A stretch of 30,851 bases of DNA from JBBSOW01 sp038259365 (GTDB taxonomy: Bacteria > Actinomycetota > Actinomycetes > Propionibacteriales > Propionibacteriaceae): contig JBBSOW010000033.1 in NCBI GenBank assembly GCA_038259365.1, positions 1 to 30,851 on the forward strand. Reading direction: 5' to 3'. Shown one piece after another: positions 7,636 to 15,498 of the stretch. Position 1 is the stretch's first letter; each line of letters begins with the position of its first letter. Made by a program: the position numbers and the translations under genes. The notes beneath the pieces were generated by a model. That model made no database searches. It saw only the letters and a list, made by a program, of their open reading frames with translations, and had not been told where the DNA came from.

Positions 7636-8907
7636 TCAGCTCGCCCGGTTTCGCGCGCCCTCGGGCTCCAACAGGCCCAGCTGCGCGTAGGCCCGGCGGT
7701 GCCCCTGAACAGCGGACCGCCAGGTGCCCGCGTCGACGGCGTAGGCCCGGGCCCGCCGGCCGAGCTCCGCGCGGCGCGTCGGGTTGTCGATCAGCTCGGC
7801 CATCCCCGCCCGTAGGGCGCCGCGATCCTCGGCGGGTACCAGGACCCCGCGATCCTGGCCGAGCAGCTCGGTGATGTCGCCCACGGCGCTGCCCAGGCAG
7901 GCCCGGCCCGAGGCCAGCGCCTCGAGCAGCTTGAGCGGTCCGGCGTAGCGCGTCACGGCGGCGTCGAGGCGGGGCAAGACCATGACGTCGACGAGGCGGT
8001 AGTGCTCGTTCATCTCGGCCGCGGTGACCCGGCCGGTGAAGACGCAACGCAACCCGAGCTTCTCGGCCTGGTTGGTCAGCCGCGCCCGCTCGGGGCCGTC
8101 GCCGATCAGCAGCACCGACAAGTCGTCGCGGGTCATCGAGCACTCCCGCGCGGCGTCGAGCAGCAGATCGAGGCCCTCGTAGCGCAGCATCGTCGAGGTG
8201 GTGCCGACGACCGTCCGGCCGGTCAGCCCGTAGCGCTCCCGCAACCCGGGATCGGCCGGGCCCGGGAAAAACCGCTCCGGATCACACCCGTTCGCCGCGA
8301 CGATCACCCGCCCGCGGGCGCCCGGCACCGCGCGTTCCAACAGCTCGGCCAGCGACGGACTGGCCGCCACGATGGCGTCGGCGCGGTCGAGGTGCCCCTC
8401 GAAGATGGCCCGCAACCGCGTCTCCAACCGCTCGCGGGCCCAGGCGTTCGGAATGCGCGCGGTCTGCGCGGTCACGGCTCCGGCCAGGTCGAAGCGGACC
8501 TCCGCCACCAGCGGCAACCCTCGGTTTCGGGCGGCCGCGGCGGCTGCGGCCCCGATCCCCGAGGACCAGTGCACGTGCACCAGATCGGCGCCCAGCTCGT
8601 CGATCGCACGTTCGATGCTGCGCCGCAACCCGGCGCGATCGACGGCGAAGCCGCGCGCCTTGCGCAGCAACCGTTCGCGATCCGAGGGGGCACACACCCG
8701 TACGCGGTCTCCGAGGTCGGCCCCGGCCGCGCCCGACTCGATCGAACCGTCGCGGTAGACGAACTGCCGCGAACTCACCAGCACTCGCGGTTCGATGTCC
8801 TCGCTGCGCTCCTGCGCGGCGATCAGTTCGCCGCTGCGCATGGTGTAGCCGGTCGTCACCGGCGCCCAACTCTCCAGCACGTGCAGTGGACGCACCAGTT
8901 TGGTCAC
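7636..8907 (-). CDS. GT4 family glycosyltransferase
   Basis: Retaining GT-B-fold glycosyltransferase, 423 residues from the chosen start. The N-terminal domain has LHVLESWAPVTTGYTMRSGELI, whose GYT-RS pattern resembles exopolysaccharide GT4 enzymes. The C-terminal domain has VIVAANGCD (about 210), LLIGDGPER, and the donor-site region PLKLLEALASG followed by a GDITELL stretch. No signal peptide or membrane helix is seen. The GTG at 8907 is 10 nt behind the deacetylase stop. Starts at 8937 (overlapping the upstream gene) and 8895 are possible, and none has a good ribosome site. The paralogue at 14269-15498 shares the GYT-RS and PLK-LEALASG blocks and is likewise followed by an amidohydrolase gene. 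Confidence 0.87.
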   Translation of the reverse strand: MTKLVRPLHVLESWAPVTTGYTMRSGELIAAQERSEDIEPRVLVSSRQFVYRDGSIESGAAGADLGDRVRVCAPSDRERLLRKARGFAVDRAGLRRSIERAIDELGADLVHVHWSSGIGAAAAAAARNRGLPLVAEVRFDLAGAVTAQTARIPNAWARERLETRLRAIFEGHLDRADAIVAASPSLAELLERAVPGARGRVIVAANGCDPERFFPGPADPGLRERYGLTGRTVVGTTSTMLRYEGLDLLLDAARECSMTRDDLSVLLIGDGPERARLTNQAEKLGLRCVFTGRVTAAEMNEHYRLVDVMVLPRLDAAVTRYAGPLKLLEALASGRACLGSAVGDITELLGQDRGVLVPAEDRGALRAGMAELIDNPTRRAELGRRARAYAVDAGTWRSAVQGHRRAYAQLGLLEPEGARNRAS

Positions 8908-8917
8908 GAGTCGGCGC

Positions 8918-9925
8918 TCATGCGGTGGCGCCCGCACTCCCGGACGAGGCCTGGAATTCGCGGTAGACCTCGGCGATGCCGGCCATCGTGCCCAGCTCCC
9001 AACCCCGCTGCTGCGCCTTGCGCACCATCCGCTCGAAGACGGCCTCGGTGGCGGAATCCCGCAGCAGATCGTGAGGATCGAAATAGACCACGACGAGCCC
9101 GTCGCCGGTGTGCTCGCTCAGCATCCGCCCCCATAGGGCTTCCCAGTCGGCGAGCGAGTGCATGCCCGAGCCCTGCCCGCCGCCTTCACGGATGCCGTGC
9201 CAGGAGCAAAACGGCGACCAGCGGTGGGAGGGGCAGGCGGTGAGCGGCAGCTGCAGCACCTCGACGCGATCTCGGGCATCGGTGGCGGAAAGCTGCTGGC
9301 CCCACGTGGTGTCCGCGGCGCTCGGATAATAGGGCGCGGCCCCCAGCGGTGAGGTGTTGGCCAGCACCGAGGATAGGTAGCGGATCTCGTCGAACTCGCC
9401 GAGCACGCTCAGCATCTTGTGCGTGTCCTTGAAGTGCGGAGTGCGGAACCCCACGGGCCGCATCCCCAACTTGTCCTCATAGACCGCCTGGGCCTGGCCG
9501 ATCTCCTCGCGGATCCGCTCGGCCGAGAGGTTCCAGAACTCCTCGTGCGGGTTCAGGACCGGGTTGTCGGGGTGCGTCATGGAGTGGTTGACGATCTCGT
9601 GCCCGGCGGCCAACGCGTAGGCGTACGGCTCGGGATCGGCATCGACGAGCGCCCCCACCGCCGCCGCGCTGAGCGGGGCGCCGCAGCGAGCCATGAGGTC
9701 AACCAGGGGGATCAGCACGTCGCCGTCTTTTTGGTAATCCAGATCGACCGTGATCGCGAGCCGGTTGACCGCGTCCGGGCGGGCCGGGCGCGCGCTCGGC
9801 AATGCCCCCCACAGGGAGCGGCGCACCAGCTCGCCCGAAAGTCGACGCTGGCCCGGCAACACCGCGTCAGCGGCGTTGATCAACGTTTGCATCGGGGGAC
9901 GGACGGCGCTGCGGTAGCCGCTCAT
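8918..9925 (-). CDS. Polysaccharide deacetylase family (NodB-like) protein
   Basis: A 335-residue carbohydrate esterase 4/NodB-fold protein. Motif 1 reads TVDLDY (Asp61, Asp63) in place of the usual TFDDG. Motif 2 is HSMTH, with zinc ligands His114 and His118. Motif 3 is RTPHF at about 161-165. No signal peptide or membrane helix is visible, so it probably acts in the cytoplasm on a precursor, possibly removing an N-acyl group from a lipid-linked or nucleotide-linked amino sugar. The ATG at 9925 overlaps the dehydrogenase stop by 4 nt (ATGA), which fixes the start. Comparable deacetylases occur in other exopolysaccharide loci beside GT4 genes. The substrate is not shown by the sequence. Confidence 0.85.
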   Translation of the reverse strand: MSGYRSAVRPPMQTLINAADAVLPGQRRLSGELVRRSLWGALPSARPARPDAVNRLAITVDLDYQKDGDVLIPLVDLMARCGAPLSAAAVGALVDADPEPYAYALAAGHEIVNHSMTHPDNPVLNPHEEFWNLSAERIREEIGQAQAVYEDKLGMRPVGFRTPHFKDTHKMLSVLGEFDEIRYLSSVLANTSPLGAAPYYPSAADTTWGQQLSATDARDRVEVLQLPLTACPSHRWSPFCSWHGIREGGGQGSGMHSLADWEALWGRMLSEHTGDGLVVVYFDPHDLLRDSATEAVFERMVRKAQQRGWELGTMAGIAEVYREFQASSGSAGATA

Positions 9926-11250
9926 AGACGCTCCACCCGCTCCCCCTCGACGACGCCGCGGGTGTCCACCAGCACGGCCGCGGCGTCGGCGATGGCGGGC
10001 AGATCGTAGGCCGCGTGGGCCTGCAACAGCACGGTGACGTCGCTGTCCCGCGCGCCGGTCTCCGGGTCCTCGATCCGCGGCAGTTCGACGCCGGTGGGGG
10101 CATAGGAATCGACGAACGGGTCGTGCCAGACGACGTCGGCGCCCAGCTCGAGCAGCAACCGCGACAGCGGCACCGCCGGAGATTCGCGGACGTCGCCGAC
10201 GTTGGCCTTGTAGGTCACGCCCAACAGCAGCACTCGGCTGCCGCGCACGGACTTGGATTTGGCGTTCAGCGCCCGCGTCACCCGCGTCACGACGTAAGAC
10301 GGCATGGAGGCGTTGATCTCCTGGGCCAGCTCGACGAAGCGGAACGGATAGCCCAATCGGCGCACCGCCCAGGACAGGTAGGAGGGGTCGATGGGGATGC
10401 AGTGCCCGCCGACGCCGGGGCCGGGGTAGAACGGTTGGAAGCCGAACGGTTTGGTCGCGGCCGCGTCGATGACCTGCCACAGGTCGATGTTCATCTCGTG
10501 GCTGAACACGGCCATCTCGTTGATGAGCGCGATGTTGACGTGGCGGTAGGTGTTCTCCAACAGCTTGGTCATCTCGGCCTCGCGGAGCCCGCTCACCCGC
10601 ACCACCTCGTCGACGATCCGAGCGTAGAATGCCACCGCCGAGTCCCCACAGCGCTGGGTTAACCCGCCGACGACCTTCGGGGTCTTGCGGAAACCGAACT
10701 CGGTATCACCCGGGTTGACCCGCTCCGGCGAGAAGGCAAGCCCGAAATCCCGGCCGGGCGTCAGTGCGGATCGGGCCTGCAACAGCGGACCGACGACCTC
10801 CTCTGTCGTGCCGGGGTAGGTAGTGGATTCCAACACCACCAACGATCCCGAGCGTAGGTGATCGCCGACTGCCGCCGTCGCGCCCTCGACCGCCGACAGC
10901 TCGGGGGTGTTATTCGGCCCCAGCGGGGTGGGCACGCAGATGACGACGGTCTCTGCGTGGCCGACGCAGCGCGGATCGGTGGTGACCTGCAGGGTGCGGC
11001 GCAGCAGTTCGGCGACGTCGGCGTCGGTGAGATCGCTGATCGGCGAGCGCCCTCGAGCGAGACCGTAGACGCGCTCGGCGTCGACGTCGAGGCCGATAAC
11101 GCTGAGACCGCTTTCGACCGCCTCGTCGATAAGCGCCAGGCCGACGTAGCCTAGTCCGACGACCACCACGTCGGCCGTCTCCCGCACGGTTGGCAGGTCG
11201 GTTTGGTGGTCGGAGGGGCATTCCCACACAGCGGTTGACACGCGATTCAC
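9922..11250 (-). CDS. UDP-N-acetylhexosamine 6-dehydrogenase (WbpA/WecC type)
   Basis: NAD-dependent four-electron oxidation of a nucleotide sugar C6 alcohol to a uronic acid, 442 residues. The N-terminal Rossmann motif is VGLGYVG (31-37). The central region has EMTKLLENTYRHVNIALINE, with the conserved Lys229, Asn233 and Asn244-Glu245. The catalytic Cys284 lies in GVGGHCIPIDP. The GGHCIPIDP form is typical of UDP-GlcNAc/UDP-ManNAc dehydrogenases (WbpA, WecC), whereas UDP-glucose dehydrogenases usually have GG-C-PKD. WecB in the same locus supports UDP-ManNAc or UDP-GlcNAc as substrate. It is the first gene of the minus-strand run. The GTG at 11250 is the longest start; in-frame GTGs at 11241 and 11229 are also possible. 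The first ~25 residues precede the fold. Confidence 0.88.
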   Translation of the reverse strand: MNRVSTAVWECPSDHQTDLPTVRETADVVVVGLGYVGLALIDEAVESGLSVIGLDVDAERVYGLARGRSPISDLTDADVAELLRRTLQVTTDPRCVGHAETVVICVPTPLGPNNTPELSAVEGATAAVGDHLRSGSLVVLESTTYPGTTEEVVGPLLQARSALTPGRDFGLAFSPERVNPGDTEFGFRKTPKVVGGLTQRCGDSAVAFYARIVDEVVRVSGLREAEMTKLLENTYRHVNIALINEMAVFSHEMNIDLWQVIDAAATKPFGFQPFYPGPGVGGHCIPIDPSYLSWAVRRLGYPFRFVELAQEINASMPSYVVTRVTRALNAKSKSVRGSRVLLLGVTYKANVGDVRESPAVPLSRLLLELGADVVWHDPFVDSYAPTGVELPRIEDPETGARDSDVTVLLQAHAAYDLPAIADAAAVLVDTRGVVEGERVERL

Positions 11251-11370
11251 TCGCAGACTCGGTATTTCGGGGCAGGGGTTTCGTTAGGCCTGGCCACCAG
11301 ACGCCGGGCGCCCAGCAGAGGATCACCACCATCTAAGCAAACCGCGGCGACGGACTCGCGAACCGGCCTC

Positions 11371-11400
11371 CGACACGCTCAGCGCATTTGTTGCTAGCGT
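11371..11400 (+). promoter_or_regulatory. Possible promoter of the plus-strand glycan run, leaderless
   Basis: In the 158-nt divergent gap (11251-11408) the plus strand has CGACAC at 11371-11376 and TAGCGT (TANNNT) at 11395-11400, 18 nt apart. The -10 ends 8 nt before the ATG at 11409. Transcription would therefore start at or next to that ATG, predicting a leaderless mRNA. This agrees with the weak ribosome site in front of that gene. The -35 is poor. I see no clear promoter for the opposite strand in the gap. Confidence 0.35.
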
Positions 11401-11408
11401 CGAGCAGA

Positions 11409-12476
11409 ATGTCCCATACCCCCGAGCTCGCCGTCATCATCCCCGCCCACCGCGGCGGTACGATGCTGCGCGCCTGCCTCGCCGGGGTCGCCGAACAAAC
11501 CCAGCCTCCGGCCGAGTGCGTCGTCGTCGCCGACGGCCCGGCGGCCGGGGCCGACTCGGAGCTGCGCCAGGCCGTCGAGGAGGCTGGCGTGCGGCTCATC
11601 GTCCAGAGCTTCCAGGGCGGGCCCTCCGCCGCCCGCAACACCGGGGTGGCCAACACGGCGTCGCCGGTCGTCTTCTTCGTCGATTCCGACGTGATCCTGG
11701 CCCCCGACGCCTGTGAGCGGGCGTGGACGGACGTGGGCGAGGGCGCCGCCGATGCCGTTTTCGGCTCCTACGACGAGAACCCCGGCGATCCGGGCTTCAC
11801 CAGCCAATACAAAAATCTCGTGCACCACTTGGTCCATCAGCGCGCTGAGGTCGAGGTGCACAGCTTCTGGGGTGCCTGCGGGGTGGTAAGCCGCCGGGCC
11901 TTCGCCGACGTCGGCGGTTTCGACGAGGCCTACACCCGGCCCTGCATCGAAGACGTCGAGCTGGGCCAGCGGCTGTCCCAGGCCGGTTGGCGGATCCGCC
12001 TCGACCCGCAGCTGACCGTCTCCCACCTCAAGCGGTGGACACCGGCCGGGCTGGTGCGCACCGACCTGTTCGATCGCGCCGTGCCCTGGACCGAACTCAT
12101 CCTCCGAACGAACACCGTGTCGGACGATCTGGGCACCGAGGCCACGGCGCGCGCACAGCTCGTCCTCACCGGGCTGGGCGTGCTCGGTTTGGCGGGTAGC
12201 CCCCTCCTCGGAAAGCCCTCGGCCCTCACCGCAGCGGTGTTCCTGGGGGCCGCGGTGGCGCTCGACGCCCCGCTGCTGCGCGGTTTGGCCCGGCTCCGCG
12301 GCCCGTTCTTCGCGGTGCGATCTGTGCCGTGGCGCCTCGCCCACTACGCGATCTGCGTCCTCGGCCTGAGCATCGGGGTCGCCCATGTGGCCGCCGAGCG
12401 CGCGGGCAGGCGAGATCTCGTCCCGGCCAGGCTGCGTTCGACGAGCGAGCTGATCAGGGTGGAGCAGAACTCGTGA
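11409..12476 (+). CDS. GT2 family glycosyltransferase with C-terminal membrane segments
   Basis: A 355-residue GT-A glycosyltransferase. Seen: AVIIPAHRGG at about 8-17, the DxD metal motif VDSD (Asp92, Asp94), WGACGVVSRRAF at about 154-165, GGFDEAY and the Glu181-Asp182 catalytic-type pair. After about residue 248, hydrophobic segments at about 250-266, 272-290 and 311-328 should anchor it in the membrane, as in many lipid-acceptor GT2 enzymes. The ATG at 11409 is chosen; a TTG at 11388 would add seven residues. The stop overlaps the ABC exporter start by 4 nt (GTGA). It opens the plus-strand run and diverges from the dehydrogenase gene. Donor and acceptor are unknown. Confidence 0.87.
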   Translation: MSHTPELAVIIPAHRGGTMLRACLAGVAEQTQPPAECVVVADGPAAGADSELRQAVEEAGVRLIVQSFQGGPSAARNTGVANTASPVVFFVDSDVILAPDACERAWTDVGEGAADAVFGSYDENPGDPGFTSQYKNLVHHLVHQRAEVEVHSFWGACGVVSRRAFADVGGFDEAYTRPCIEDVELGQRLSQAGWRIRLDPQLTVSHLKRWTPAGLVRTDLFDRAVPWTELILRTNTVSDDLGTEATARAQLVLTGLGVLGLAGSPLLGKPSALTAAVFLGAAVALDAPLLRGLARLRGPFFAVRSVPWRLAHYAICVLGLSIGVAHVAAERAGRRDLVPARLRSTSELIRVEQNS

Positions 12477-14272
12477 GCGCGCGCGGGATCGATCGCGACA
12501 TCCTCACCGCCGACAGCGCCAAGGCCAGCGACACCCTCAAGTCCGCGCGGCGGTTGCTGGAGGAGCTCCCCGGCGGCGCGAGAACCATCTACACCCTGAT
12601 CGCGCTCACCCTGGGGGAGGTGGCGGTCCAGGTGATCGTCGCCCTCGCGGCCCGCCAGCTCCTCATCACGGTCAGCGCGCCGGCGCAACTCACGAGTGCG
12701 CCTGCGCAAGGCTTCCCCGTGAGGACGACCGTCGTCGCCGCCCTGGCCACGATCGCGACATTCGTCGTGGTGCGGGCCCGGCACCGCAGGCAGGAGGCGT
12801 TGGCGGTGGCGGCCCGCGAGCAAGCGGTAGATCGGCTCTCGCGCCACCTGCACGACGCCGACATCGAAGACCTCACGGCGACGCCGATGGCCGGGCTCCG
12901 GGAAGTGTTGATGACCGACATCGATTTCGCCTACCGGTTCCTGCTCGAATCGGTGAGCCAGCTGACGGTGTTGGTCGCCTGGGTGGTGGCCGCGATCGCC
13001 ATCACCGCGTGGCTGTCGCCGCCCCTGCTGGCGGTGCTGGTCATCATGGGGCTCGTCGTGGCGCTGGCGGTCATCCAGTCCAGCCGTCGCCACCTGGCGC
13101 TGACCCTGCAGCGGTTCGCCCGGCTCTCGGCGGTCTCCCAGCGCGCCCGCGATGTCGTCGAGGTGGAGCGCGTCATCGTGGCCCGCCAGTTCGGCCTCGG
13201 CGACCTGTTCGTGCGCCGCTTCCTCGGCGCCCACTCCGAATTCGCCGAGACCGCCCGCGCCCAGGGTGCGATCACCGCGTCCCTACGCGCGGTCATCTCC
13301 AGCCTGGGCGCGCTCGTGTTGCTCGCGGTCGTGCTCACCGGCGGGCTGCTCGTCGTGCGCTCGGGGCTGGAGATCGGCTCGCTGGTGGCGATCCTGTTCG
13401 TCCTCGGTCAGTTGCTTGCCGCCGTCGCCGCACTGGGCGACTACGCCGCCGGCCTGGCCGAGACCGCGACCGCCGGCCGCCGGCTGATGGCCTTCTGGGA
13501 CAACCCCAACGCATCCGCGCCGCTTGCCCCGCGCGAGGCGGACGACTCGATCGCCGCCCTCGAGGCGGAGGGCCTGGGGTTTGCCTACGCCGGCGAACCG
13601 GCGACGTTGACGCGGGTGAACCTGCGGCTCGAACGCGGCAAGCCAGCCGCGCTGACGGCGGCCACGGGGGCGGGCAAGTCGACGCTGGCGATGCTGCTGG
13701 CCGGGGTGCTGACCCCGGGCGAGGGAGACGTCCGCATCCTCGGCGGGGCCGAGCACGCGCGAACCACCGCCGAGATCCACCCGGGCCGGATCCTCTACGT
13801 CGGCAGCAAGCCGGTGCTGGTGGCCGGCTCGATGCTGGACAACCTGCTGCTCGACAGCGACCCCGACTCCGAGTCCGCTTCCACCGTCGAGCATGGCGAG
13901 GCGGAGCTGGCCGAGATTTCGGAGTTCCTCACTCGGGTCACCGCGGGCATGCTGCCGTTCGGGATCACCGAAGACGTCGTGGGCCCGAACGGGACCGGGC
14001 TTTCGAGCGGGCAGGCCCAGCTCGTGCAGCTGGCCCGGGCGATCCACCGCAACCCCGACGTGATCATCCTCGATGAGGCCACCAGTTCGCTCGACATCGC
14101 CACCGAGGAAGCGGTGCAGCGCCAACTCCTGGACTGGTGCCGAGATCGGATCACCCTGGTCATCTCGCACCGCGCCTGCCCGTGGACCGATTTCGCGCAA
14201 GACCAATGGGGCCTGGTGGAAGTGCTCGGCTCCCCCGCCCTCACCATCGCCGATCGAGAGGCCGTTCGATGA
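12473..14272 (+). CDS. ABC exporter, fused membrane and ATPase domains
   Basis: A 599-residue half-transporter, expected to work as a homodimer. Membrane helices lie at about 38-66, 84-101, 163-202 and 272-325. In the ATPase domain, Walker A is ATGAGKST with Lys402 (the first Gly of GxxGxGK is Ala), the signature is LSSGQ at 510-514, Walker B is VIILDE with Glu535, and the switch His is His566. The Q-loop reads YVGSKPVLVAGS, so Ser445 replaces the usual Gln; the fold otherwise matches exporters. GTG 12473 overlaps the GT2 stop by 4 nt; the frame opens upstream, but that part overlaps GT2. With glycosyltransferases on both sides, a lipid-linked glycan flippase role (PglK/MsbA-like) is the most likely inference. 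Confidence 0.87.
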   Translation: MSARGIDRDILTADSAKASDTLKSARRLLEELPGGARTIYTLIALTLGEVAVQVIVALAARQLLITVSAPAQLTSAPAQGFPVRTTVVAALATIATFVVVRARHRRQEALAVAAREQAVDRLSRHLHDADIEDLTATPMAGLREVLMTDIDFAYRFLLESVSQLTVLVAWVVAAIAITAWLSPPLLAVLVIMGLVVALAVIQSSRRHLALTLQRFARLSAVSQRARDVVEVERVIVARQFGLGDLFVRRFLGAHSEFAETARAQGAITASLRAVISSLGALVLLAVVLTGGLLVVRSGLEIGSLVAILFVLGQLLAAVAALGDYAAGLAETATAGRRLMAFWDNPNASAPLAPREADDSIAALEAEGLGFAYAGEPATLTRVNLRLERGKPAALTAATGAGKSTLAMLLAGVLTPGEGDVRILGGAEHARTTAEIHPGRILYVGSKPVLVAGSMLDNLLLDSDPDSESASTVEHGEAELAEISEFLTRVTAGMLPFGITEDVVGPNGTGLSSGQAQLVQLARAIHRNPDVIILDEATSSLDIATEEAVQRQLLDWCRDRITLVISHRACPWTDFAQDQWGLVEVLGSPALTIADREAVR

Positions 14273-15498
14273 AGGTCCTGCACGTGGTGAATTACGGTTG
14301 GCCGCACGTGGACGGCTACACCGCCCGCTCGCGCAACATCGTCCACGCCCAGCGCCGCGAGCTGGGCATCGAGACCGAGGTGGCCGTCTCACCCTTCCCG
14401 GTCTTCGCCCGCGCCCAGGACACCACCCTCGTCGCCGAGGGGTGGGGGCCCGGCCAGCATCAGGTTCGGGCGGTCCCAGCGCCGATTCATGCCGGCAAAC
14501 GCTCCAGCCTCGCGATTCCCAGGCGCCTCGAGCGCCCCACCCTGGGGCTGGCGCCCGGCATCGAGGGCGAGTTCCGCCGCGGCCTGTCCGAGCTGGTCGC
14601 CGAGCTGCGCCCCGACGTCATCCACTCCCACCACCCCGCGTTCATCGGGCGTGCGGCCCGGGCCGTGGCCCGCGATTTCGGGGTGCCGTTCGTCTACGAG
14701 GTGCGCTGCTTCAACGGCGACTACGATCTCGACGCCCGCAACCCCTACCTCCGGGCCCGCGGCCACCGCCAGAACGGGCTGGAGATCGCGCTGGCCCGCT
14801 CGGCCGATCAGGTGGTCACCATCAGCTCCGGGCTCGCCGCCCGGCTGCGCCGGGGCGGGGTGGCGCCCGGGCGCGTGAACGTCATCCGCAACGCCGTCGA
14901 CACGACCCTGTGGACGCCGGTGCCCCACCACCCCAAGCCCGGCGTGCTCCGCGTCGGCTACGCGACCACGTTCGAGGCCATCGAGGGCCTCGACGGGCTG
15001 CTCCAGGCGGTCGCGGCCGCGGCGCCGCAGCTCGCCGCCGACGGCCACCGGCTCGAGGTCGTGCTCGCCGGCGCGGGCCGCGATTGGGAGCGGATCGACG
15101 GCCTCGTCGACGAACTCGGTTTGCGCGGCGTCGTCTCGCTGCCGGGGTTCCTGAGCCTGGCGGAGCTGCGCGCGTTGTACAGCGAGCTAGACCTATTCGT
15201 CATCTCTAGGGGTCCGGCGGCGGTGGCGAGCGACACCACCCCGCTCAAGCCGCTGGAGGCCCTCGCCTCCGGGTTGCCGCTGCTGGCCACCGACCTGCCC
15301 GCCATGCGCGAGCTCCTCGACGGCCGCCCCGGCGTTCGCTTCGTCCCGGCCAACCCCGACGGACTGGCCGAGGGTCTGCTCGCGTTCGCCGACCAGAGCT
15401 GGCGTTCGGCCGAGCCCGCCGATCTCGGCGACCGCTCCTGGGCTAGCGAGGTACGCCGCTACGAGGGCGTCTACGCCGCAGTCGGTGCCGGTGCCTGA
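14269..15498 (+). CDS. GT4 family glycosyltransferase
   Basis: Retaining GT-B glycosyltransferase of 409 residues, cytoplasmic. The N-terminus reads MKVLHVVNYGWPHVDGYTAR, continuing SRNI, the GYT-RS pattern of exopolysaccharide GT4 enzymes. Also seen: DVIHSHHPAF (about 119-128), VNVIRNAVD (about 203-211), VVLAGAGRDWERI, and the donor-site block TTPLKPLEALASGLPLLATD. The ATG at 14269 overlaps the ABC exporter stop by 4 nt (ATGA). Its 3' end overlaps the following amidohydrolase gene by up to 14 nt. It is homologous to the GT4 at 7636-8907, and both are followed by an amidohydrolase. Confidence 0.9.
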   Translation: MKVLHVVNYGWPHVDGYTARSRNIVHAQRRELGIETEVAVSPFPVFARAQDTTLVAEGWGPGQHQVRAVPAPIHAGKRSSLAIPRRLERPTLGLAPGIEGEFRRGLSELVAELRPDVIHSHHPAFIGRAARAVARDFGVPFVYEVRCFNGDYDLDARNPYLRARGHRQNGLEIALARSADQVVTISSGLAARLRRGGVAPGRVNVIRNAVDTTLWTPVPHHPKPGVLRVGYATTFEAIEGLDGLLQAVAAAAPQLAADGHRLEVVLAGAGRDWERIDGLVDELGLRGVVSLPGFLSLAELRALYSELDLFVISRGPAAVASDTTPLKPLEALASGLPLLATDLPAMRELLDGRPGVRFVPANPDGLAEGLLAFADQSWRSAEPADLGDRSWASEVRRYEGVYAAVGAGA

